DNA of 64,000 nucleotides from JAFMDF01 sp965277445 (lineage in GTDB: Bacteria > Bacteroidota > Bacteroidia > Chitinophagales > Saprospiraceae). The stretch covers positions 1 through 64,000 of the forward strand of contig CBDICY010000001.1 in assembly GCA_965277445.1 (NCBI GenBank), written 5' to 3'. Below the pieces are notes generated by a model. That model searched no databases. It was not told the DNA's origin and saw only the letters and a list, made by a program, of their open reading frames with translations. Positions 1-9,300 of this stretch are shown one piece after another; positions within the stretch are counted from its first letter, which is position 1, and each line of letters begins with the position of its first letter. A program made the position numbers and the translations under genes.

Positions 1-235
1 ACTACGTCTAAAAGCCCGTCTCCGTCAAAAAGTTTTGACGCGTCAAAACTAAAACGCCGTCAAAATCTTTTTTTTTTTTTTTTTTTTTTTTTGACCTGGC
101 CCTCTCAGGCCCCATCTACGTTTTCCACTGCATGCTGTAGACGCGTCAAAGATCCGATCGCCAATCTCCATGGCATCCATCAAAACCTGTGAAACGGGGC
201 CGTGTTTTGACGGAGACGGGCTTTTTACACGTAGT
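1..235. mobile_element. MITE-like element with about 30-bp terminal inverted repeats
   Basis: Bases 1-30 and 205-235 are near-perfect inverted copies of each other (core AGCCCGTCTCCGTCAAAA at the left, its complement at the right). The interior has no coding capacity; it holds a palindrome at about 33-50 (GTTTTGACGCGTCAAAAC) and a T-tract at about 68-92. Short length, terminal inverted repeats and no ORF fit a non-autonomous DNA transposon of an animal genome. The left end coincides with the window edge, so a target-site duplication cannot be checked. Confidence 0.7.
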
Positions 236-247
236 GTAATTACGGCC

Positions 248-529
248 TTAAGGCTGGTATTACACTACAGCAACGTCTGCTGCACGAATGGCATAGTGAG
301 TTTTGGCTCACGGTAGGCCTGCCGTATTACTGCCGTGTATCGTGGCAAACGCAGCCGCAGGTTGTAGACCCCAGGTCAGTCTATGTGCGACGTTTGCTAC
401 AGTACACGTTCACGACAGGCTCACAGCAGACGCGCGTGCATGTGAGCCTGGTTTGAAAACAATACTACCGTTGCCCTAGCTGGTAGCCGTAGACGTGTGT
501 GCCGTTGCCGTAGTATAACACCGGCCTAA
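248..529. mobile_element. Second MITE-like element with imperfect 27-bp terminal inverted repeats
   Basis: The left end at 248-275 (TTAAGGCTGGTATTACACTA...) and the right end at 503-529 pair as inverted repeats with about five mismatches. The interior is non-coding and relatively GC-rich. It lies directly beside the first MITE-like element. The family is not recognised; animal genomic context. Confidence 0.6.
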
Positions 530-749
530 CATATTTTTCACTTTAATAGCCAAGACTTGATGACGTGAAGAAAACGCTCAACACTTGCAACTGTCAAGTT
601 GTACTGTACTATACTTGTTGGAAGTCTAATTTAGGATCTAGAAGCTATGGTCCTTGCTGCATTGCACGGGCTTTGTTGAGTCACGCCAGTGGTACATGTA
701 CCATGCACTGACAACTTGACTGTACCTGCTGTACTGTTTTTTCGTGCAG

Positions 750-920
750 TGCACCGGTAATGGTCTCAAGTTCCCCAGTATTGTGGAACAGGGTGAGCCG
801 GAGTCCGACGAAGAAGTAAATGCAGGAGGCATACCGGCCACTGTTATTGAGTGCTTCTTCTTTGGTGTGCCGTGGATACCTCCCATGTCAATATTCACAG
901 GTTTGACAACCCTGAGACTT
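750..920 (+). CDS. LRRC9-like exon A
   Basis: Acceptor TTCGTGCAG ends at 749 and donor GTGAGT starts at 921. The 57 codons contain GNGLKFPSIVEQGE and ECFFFGVPWIPPMSIF, then the first LRR start (LTTLRL). They align with the LRRC9 segment just before its first repeat. Upstream coding sequence for the first residues was not found. Confidence 0.75.
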
Positions 921-1286
921 GTGAGTGCATAGGAGATAGGGAACACTGTCTTACTGTATGTCATTACTAGTAGAACGCATAGATTCGAAGGGCCTTGCTA
1001 GATCATAATGCCAGATGGATGCACGACAATACAAGTGGACCTCCTGTAACGCCGACACATGCGTTTTGACACATAGTTGCCTCTACTGGCGGCTGTTTAG
1101 GCTTGTAGCTGTGCATGTGAGAAGGCAATGTGATCCCATAGCAGAGGTTGCAGAGCATACTCAGTGCATGTGCTTTATGAAGCACTAGCACTTGTGAAGA
1201 AGTACTCCCTTGATCAACTGTTGTTATCTTTCTTTGTTACAAGACGATTTGCCCTGGCATGTGTGTGTGTGGTGTATTTCATCCAG

Positions 1287-1370
1287 GTTGATCAAACTAT
1301 TAGCAGGATTGACGGGCTTGACGAATGTGTCCAGCTCCAGGAGCTGTGGATAGCCGAATGCCAACTAACG
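1287..1370 (+). CDS. LRRC9-like exon B
   Basis: Acceptor ATCCAG ends at 1286 and donor GTAAGG starts at 1371. It is 28 codons, phase 0 at both ends, encoding ISRIDGLDECVQLQELWIAE, one LRR of the SDS22-like type typical of this family. Confidence 0.8.
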
Positions 1371-1380
1371 GTAAGGGAAC

Positions 1381-2071
<691 letters not shown>

Positions 2072-2212
2072 AAAATTGCAAACTTGTCAAAACTAGTCAA
2101 CTTGGAAATTCTCCATTTGTACACGAACAAGATATCAAAGATCGAAGGACTGTCTACCCTGACGAAGCTGCGGACATTGTGGTTAGCTTCCAACCGCATC
2201 ACTGTGATAGAG
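2072..2212 (+). CDS. LRRC9-like exon C
   Basis: Acceptor CCTTTGCAG ends at 2071 and donor GTAATT starts at 2213. Its 47 codons encode two LRRs (LEILHLYTNKISKIEGL and LRTLWLASNRITVIE), the best conserved stretch of the gene. Both ends are phase 0. Confidence 0.85.
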
Positions 2213-2732
2213 GTAATTATATTGCGTGACAACATAATAGGAACCAGTCACAAATATGTACGGCAAAGCGTATCTATTACGACCACTCCATGGTGTTGTT
2301 TGAGCCGGTCTCATCAGACAGGTGGTCTACTATCACCGGTACATTCCCCTGAAGAAGTGTTTCTGGTCATAGACATCTGACCTAAGGTTTTAGGGGGTTG
2401 CTGACTATAGTTGCTTATCATTCCAGGCTTTTCAATGTCTAGGGAAATGTCTAGGCTTTTCTCGTGCACACACTTCAGTTTTCTTGTGGACGTGGCTTGC
2501 AGACAAAGCTCGGTGACGTTGTTGCACTGCGATGTCGTGGCTTCAGCTGGAAACTAGCAATAGACACATCACCAGTGTACATTGCATTGGCTGACAGAGG
2601 ACAAGCTGAAGGTGACACAAACAGCGGTACTCAACTCCACAGGATACTGCTAAAAATGAAACTACTCCTAAGTGTGCCAGATTTCTTTGATGGTAGCTCA
2701 ACTTCTCATGTGTGTTGTTGTTATGTGTGCAG

Positions 2733-2796
2733 AATATTGAGAACCTCACTAACCTGCTTGATCTAAACTTGGCCAATAATCAGATCAGCACAATTG
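2733..2796 (+). CDS. LRRC9-like exon D
   Basis: Acceptor TGTGTGCAG ends at 2732 and donor GTAAGT starts at 2797. Its 64 bases encode one LRR (NIENLTNLLDLNLANNQIS) and end in phase 1, which matches the two-base start of exon E. Confidence 0.85.
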
Positions 2797-3267
2797 GTAA
2801 GTCCCATCATAGCTGGCTAACGTTTGAATACAATGTATACAGTCACTATGAGGCTGTACGTTGCTGAAGGATAACACTCACTTTTGATTCGTAATGTTAC
2901 TGTGTGCTTAGTGCAGCACTACCGTAAAAGCTCCTAATATTAATAACACCCGTCCGAAATAACTCCCACCCTCCGTATATATACGCCCGGGTACATGCCT
3001 GTCTCACTGTACATGTTTTTGAATTTCATGATCAATATCTTTGATTTTACTTGGCTGTTTGGATCTTTGGTTACGTTTCCACCCAGGCCTTATTACGGGC
3101 TATTACGGTATTGCTGGCGTATATGTCGTGTGATCATCGAAGCAAGTAGTTTGGTTTTAGGCAGCACACTGTACAGTCAAGGGGTGCACAATCCGGCGAC
3201 ATATGTTGCCATTTGTTCATGCACATGAGTGTGCGCCCGCGCACATTTTTGCCGTGTTGATCTGCAG

Positions 3268-3341
3268 AGAAAACACTAGATGTGCTATCTCCTAGTCTTG
3301 AGAGACTAAACCTTTCAGGAAATCCAATACGTTCGCTCGCG
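3268..3341 (+). CDS. LRRC9-like exon E
   Basis: Acceptor ATCTGCAG ends at 3267 and donor GTAAGT starts at 3342. With the split codon from exon D it reads EKTLDVLSPSLERLNLSGNP, one LRR. Phase is complementary to exon D and returns to 0 at its end. Confidence 0.85.
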
Positions 3342-3421
3342 GTAAGTTCATGAGTCGTGTAATCTCCGATTTTGTTTCAGCTTGGCCCTCGAACTACCTA
3401 CATGCTCAGTGTATTTGTTTC

Positions 3422-4367
3422 CAGGGAATAATTTAACCGGTATCGCATCGCAGTTTGCGACGCAAATTATCTGAAGTGCGATCGAAATTCTAAAGTTTGT
3501 AGCAAAAACTGCGATGCCATTTGCGCGGAACCCGCTGAGCAGATCTGGAGAAATCAAGGGCGTCGTGTGGTAGTCTAGTCTGCTCAACTCAACAGATCTG
3601 CAACAACTATTGCGATGCGCACGTACTCGTACTCGCGCGTTGTCACGCCGTTGCACTCATATGCGTGCGTCGACTATAAAATGTACGGTTTCTGCATTGT
3701 ACGCGTGTAGAGTAACACTCAGTTTATCAGTAACATCCGGTCAGCGGTCTGCGGCATGACGTACAAGTACACGAATTTGCAAGTGCAACGCGCTTGGACA
3801 GTGCATGCGGGGCTAACTGTGTAGCCAAACACAAAGTGAGAGCGTAAGCAGCGGCGCTGTTGCAACTACAAGTACAAGAACACTCGGTCTCCGTCCTTTT
3901 ATTTTAGTTGTCTCTTGGAAAATACAGTTGTTTTTCCGTTTTGCTTGACAGGTATCGTTATGTCCCAGTCTGTAAGTTTGTCAACTGTCCAGAATTGGGA
4001 AAAAGATGTTGACAGTCTTAGAGAGTGGCTACGCTATGATCAGTCTGGTGGAAAAGTTACCCGAATTTTTTTGTGAACTGTGCCACAAACACAGGGACCG
4101 CCTCAGAGAGATCCGGAATTTCAACTCCGCTTTTATTGATGGGGTAACAGGATCCTCTTTGAAAAAGGACAACGTTGCAAAGCACAAAAAGTCTGACATG
4201 CATAGTAAAGCTGTCAACATGGAGAGAATGCCAGCGAAGACGATACATTTCTGTGGAAAAAAAAACACCTAATATAAACTGCTACACAATGTGTAGCAGT
4301 TGCTATTCAAGTTGCATTTTGCATCGCAAAATTGCTACGTAAAAATTTTGAAGTAAATTATTCCCTG
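3422..4367. mobile_element. hAT-like DNA transposon remnant in the LRRC9-like intron
   Basis: The ends are perfect inverted repeats (CAGGGAATAATTTA at 3422-3435, its complement at 4354-4367), followed by subterminal sequences around GCGAYGCAAA that also match in inverted orientation. Flanks at 3417-3421 and 4368-4372 are a perfect 5-bp direct repeat, GTTTC. CAGGG termini are typical of hAT elements; classical hAT duplicates 8 bp, and 5-bp groups have been described. The element carries the zinc-finger-like ORF remnant at 3960-4272 and no transposase of full length, so it is a decayed or non-autonomous copy. Confidence 0.75.
3960..4272 (+). pseudogene. Frameshifted zinc-finger (ZNF862/TTF-type-like) ORF inside the transposon
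   Basis: An ATG at 3960 opens a frame reading VSLSTVQNWEKDVDSLREWL, which stops at a T-run near 4066-4074. Shifting one base there continues into FCELCHKHRD, FNSAFIDG, LKKDNVAKHKKSDMHSKA, ending at 4272. The pattern Cys-x2-Cys, then His-x4-5-His with FIDG before it, is that of the zinc-finger domain at the head of hAT-derived ZNF862-like proteins. The T-run slip means either a pseudogene or a sequencing error. The hAT catalytic part is absent. Confidence 0.6.
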
Positions 4368-4593
4368 GTTTCTAATGTAACTTTTGAAGTAGACAAAAGT
4401 TCATTCTTTTACTTAACGCCCCGCAATCATTGGGTGTAATGTCTATGTGCATGTCAGGTTCTTACAAGGCGAAAAACTATGGTCGTACAATAACCTTAAA
4501 ATCCCTGCTATCAAAGATAGGTAGAATCAGTCCTGTTAGTGTCACTTTCCCTGACAGCGCATGCATATGTTTTCTCTGTCATGGCTTCGGCAG

Positions 4594-4776
4594 GAGTATC
4601 ACCATATTGCACGGCTACAACAGCTAAGAATATTATCCATTCGCGATCCTAGATACAGCTCGAGCCCTGCTGCGGAGCAACCCAATGCCACAACATTCAT
4701 ATTGTACCATTTGCCTGGGCTAAAGGTTCTTGATGGCGAAGAAGTCGCGAAGCAAGAGCTAAGACGCCTACTAGAT
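4594..4776 (+). CDS. LRRC9-like exon F
   Basis: Acceptor CTTCGGCAG ends at 4593 and donor GTAAGT starts at 4777. Its 61 codons include LQQLRILSIRDPRYSSSP and FILYHLPGLKVLDGEEV, an LRR cap matching the LRRC9 segment with DPQY and YHLP motifs. Phase 0 at both ends. Confidence 0.85.
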
Positions 4777-5081
4777 GTAAGTTGAGGCAATTCTTTGCAC
4801 TGAATTTCCAGGTGCTCTGCCGGATTCTGCTGTCAGTAGCTGCACACTACTAAACTAAGCCGCTGCACCGAGGAATATGCCCTGGAAGCTTCTACTCTAA
4901 AGGTCCATGGGGGAGGGGAGGGATTATTATAGGCATGCAATATTGCCGTGCTTGTAGTAGTCTTGCCACATCCAGCCTTCCTGCAAGCAGTCACCTGCAG
5001 AATGACAACAGCTCTAGATAAGGTATTCTTTCTAATGGAGATACCGACACCGTGAGCATGCACGTTTTCATTTTGTTGTAG

Positions 5082-5162
5082 AGCATTGTGGAGAAGAAAA
5101 GTCGCTTTTATCGTCAGCAAGAGGAGGGCTTACAGCGGACTGCACAGCATTTACAGCGACAG
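5082..5162 (+). CDS. LRRC9-like exon G (start of coiled coil)
   Basis: Acceptor TTGTTGTAG ends at 5081 and donor GTGAGT starts at 5163. Its 27 codons read VEKKSRFYRQQEEGLQRTAQ, basic and helical, matching the region after the first LRR block of LRRC9. This is the last exon I can support. Confidence 0.7.
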
Positions 5163-6240
5163 GTGAGTCTGAGTAAGACATCCAAGCATCTACTCTCTTC
5201 CAGTGAGTCCCGATATCCGTGGGCGGACGAAACAACTGTTGTCAGGAGCACACTCCCCTCGCCTCTTGCTTGATGCGGTTTCTGGTGTGTCGTTTGCAGT
5301 GTGGCATTACCTGCCAGTGTATCAGTGACTCCACGTCTAAATAGTTGAAAGTTTCTTGAGTAAGACATTGCTAATGATCCATGATGATGTCTACAGGCGC
5401 GTAGCTAGGGGGGTCTCATTGCCCGGAAACCCCCGCTTCGCCGATATTTTTTTTACATGATAGACATGTGCATGCATGCTCTGTCCCCTTGACCACTGCC
5501 AGGGAACACCCCAGACCCTATAATTTCGTTGGAACCCCCCCCCCCCCCTCGGGGTACCCTTGATATACCCCCGGCTATATACATAGCTTGACATGATTGC
5601 TGGCACCAATGGTTTCATTCCGAGTATATTAACATTAGAAGTACACCATCACTATCCTGGCATGCCACCTCTTTCATGGCTGGTCTAGCCTAAACAGAGC
5701 AAGTCGGTGTAATACACAGTTTTGGTGTGATGCATGTGCATGCTTGTTGCGTAGATGCACTACACTGTGCTGGCGGATACCTGTAATACGTATAGGCATC
5801 TTCGTAATGTGGAGTCTGTTGGCTACCAGGTTAGTACTGGACGCTTGTTATGCTGCTGGAAGACTCGTGCCTTTCACTATGACTGTGAGCTGTGCATAAT
5901 TGGATTTTAGTGATGCTTCTTCAAGTGTTTGTTGGCATGACTTGGACGGACTTACCCAGAGGGCCGAAGTTGGCTACCCTTCTATGGCATGGTATCTCAG
6001 TTAACAACTATGAGTATTACTGCATTCAGACCATACATTAAATGGGTCAGTTGAAACCTGTCTTCAGAACTCTGAGTTTCATGCACAACCGAGCAATCAT
6101 TAGGTAACTAGCTGCCAGGTGCCTGATGATTGCTGCTGTTCTGCATGAACCTCTAAGTTGTGTATTGTAAGAAATGTTTTTCGGAAGTATTGCACTATAT
6201 GGAGCAGCCCATACTTTGCCATGACTTACACATAGGTAAA
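5163..6240. other. Host-type non-coding DNA up to the junction
   Basis: No exon with a plausible continuation of the LRRC9-like protein was found. A repeat-like stretch at about 5,393-5,600 starts with GCGTAGCTAGGGGGG, a wording I associate with dispersed repeats of marine invertebrates, and contains a 14-base C-run at about 5,535-5,548. Base composition shifts to AT-rich bacterial-like sequence somewhere between about 6,190 and 6,260. Confidence 0.6.
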
Positions 6241-6312
6241 TAAAGAAAATCTTGCACGATTTTATTGATTACACATTTAGATCGATTTTATTTATTTAAC
6301 TAATTTTTTCTC

Positions 6313-9300
6313 ATGAAAAGAATGAGTCTTACACACCTAAAAGGGAGTCTTTTTCTAAGGCGTTCCTTATTTTTAGCTCTTTTTGCCCTCTTTTATGGAG
6401 GATTGCAAAATGCAAATGCCCAAGCCCTCGACCTAGGCAGAGGTGCTGTGGTAAAGATGCCATATGTAGCAGCAGATAGTGTGTCTGCTTGTTACAAATT
6501 AACTACCTGTAATGATGATGGCCCATCAGATGCTGCTGCTGTTAACAGCCCACGTTGGACGGATGATGGCACAAACGATGGCAATTATGCTGACGGTCAT
6601 CAAAGAAGGGATTCTATTGAATTTTGCCCTGAAGATAAATGGCACAGAGTAAAAGTTGTATTTACAGCTTTTGATTTGGAAGATGGAAAGGATTCTTTAG
6701 TTGCCTATAATGGCACTAAAGCTGCTTTAAGCACTCGAATTGGTGCAGCAACAGGTACAGGAGCTTCTAAAGCTTTTGGCGGTTGGATTGCAGCAGATTG
6801 TAACCCTAGAGTTAATCCATCAGGCTGTTTAACTTTCATCTTCTATACTGATGGTAATAATACCAAAGGTGCAGGATGGGATGCTTGGGTTGATTGTGAA
6901 GATAGAAAAATTTCTGTTGAAACAGTTGCTATTCCCAATCGAAAATTAACGTGTGATAGTGCTGCTTATGGAATTATTACGATTCCTGCACCTACCATTA
7001 AAATTTGCGACGTTACTACCACTCAAACTGCCGATGATTCTGTTCGTTTAGTTGTAACCAACCAGCACGGTGTAGTTTGTATTGATTCTTGTCTTACTAA
7101 GGCAGGAGTGAACAACGCAGTAACGGATACCTTTGCAATTGGTAGTTACAAGGCGACATTTACATTGAAATCAGATACAGAAAAGACGTCTACATCTATT
7201 TTCTCTGTACAAGCGCCTTCTTTAGTATGTAATGATAATATTAATGTGCCATTAGGATCTGCTTGTATGGTTGTATTGACTCCAGATGATTTATTGGAGC
7301 AACTATGTGATACGATCACAGATACCATGTACTACAACATTACCATTACTTTAGGTGCTGGTAAAGACAAAGTAGAATTAAAGACAACAGGACATACAAA
7401 TGCTGGAACACCAGTAGTTTACCCAGTAATTACAGCAGATACCGTAAAAGCAGCAGGAATGACTGTTTGTAATGCAACGGCAACAGTTAAAATTGAAAGA
7501 ATTTATTACGGTACTACGGATACCTTAACTTTCTGTAATAACGGGCCAAAGTCTTCTGCTTGTGAGACGACGCTTAATTTCTCTGACCAAACTATTCCTT
7601 GGGTTAGTGTAGTGCCTGGTATTGATACAATTATTGCTTGTGATACTACAGGATTAGCAGCGCTTTTAGAGGCTAATGCAATTGATAATTGTGATGAAAC
7701 ATTACCTGTAACTTATACGGTTACAATGGAAGAAACAGATCCATGTTTTGCAGCTAAAGGAAAAGCAGATACAACAACTGCAACAGTCTTGTTTTCTGCG
7801 GCAGATGATTGTGGTAATGTTGGAACTTTTGAAAAAGTATACACCATCATTCGACCAAATAAAGCGGATCATATTGCTAAAACAGAGTCAGTTACAGTAG
7901 AATGTTCAGAAGACAAGAACGCTATTTCTGGTGTTCCTGGTTTGAAAATTGGTACGCTTAAAAATGGTGTATTTACTGCAAAGGATACTATTGAATTAAG
8001 TATCAATAAATATATCTGTGGATATATCTTAACTAAGAGAGATGAAAATATACCAAGTAATGATTGTGGAGCGAAAGTGTTCCGTTATTGGTCGTTATTA
8101 GATTGGTGTAAGCCAGAAGAAGGCCCTGTGGCTTGTGATACGACTTTTATTCAGTATACTGATACCAAGGCACCTACATTTGATGCAGGTCAAGGAGGAA
8201 ATAGAACTTTAGAATTAGGACATTTCTCTTGTACCTATGATATTTACAAGTTAGATATACCTAAAGCATCTGATAATTGTTCTACACCGAAGGTTACATT
8301 AACTGCAATTAACAGAATTGAAGATGGAGGTTTATGGGCAATAGATAAAGCTGATTGGACTAAGTTAGATTGTGATTCTTTCCAATTAACTTGGACTGCA
8401 GAAGATGATTGCCATGAGCAAACAGCGGTTGCTACCTTGAACCAGATTGTTGTAATTAAAGATGTTACGAAGCCATCTGCAATAGCTGTTGATCAATTGA
8501 ATATCTCTCTTCCTAACGAATGGGGAGCAAGAGTAAAAGCATCTGATGTAGATGCGGGAAGTTACGATGCTTGTGGAATCAAATCTATTCAAGTAAGAAT
8601 CAAAGGAGCATATACTGATCCTAATGCAGGATGGGCTGATTACGTTGATATCGGATGTCAATATGTACACCCAGATTTACAGATTGAATTGAGAGTTATC
8701 GATAATAAAGATAATCAAAATATCGCATGGACGAATATCTATGTAGAAGATAAGATTAATCCTTACTGTGATGCTCCAGCTCCTAGAACAATCGATTGTG
8801 ATAAATTACACAATGGAGAATTAGGTACACCATCAGCTGACTGGACAAATACAAGTGCTGCTTTAGAAGCAATACATAATGCATATTTTGGCTCATTTAC
8901 ATGTGAAGATAACTTAAAAGCAGAAGAATGTGGTGATTTAGAAGAAGAAGAGCAATACAGATTAACTGAATGGCCTTGTGGTGAAATTGATTTAGATAGA
9001 AGACATCGAGCAACTGATTGGTCTGGTAATGTTTCTGATTGGGCTTACCAATGGAACAATAAAGTTCAATACAAAGCAGGATGGTCATTTACTGTACCAG
9101 CTGACTGGGAAGGAGAATGTGGAGCGGAAGTAGCTGCACCAGCTATTACAATTAATAATGGCGCATGTGATTTATTAGGATATGAAGTAACGTCTAAGTT
9201 ATTTGAGATTCCAGGAGACGCATGTTTCAAGATGGAAAGAACTTACCACATCATCAACTGGTGTAAATATACAGCAGGAGAAGATCCAGTAGAAATTGCA

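Noticed and set aside
4006..4272. 88-aa ORF as a complete gene
   Set aside because: It is the second half of a frame that begins at 3,960 and is shifted at a T-run; the combined product lacks the rest of its family domain and lies inside a transposon.
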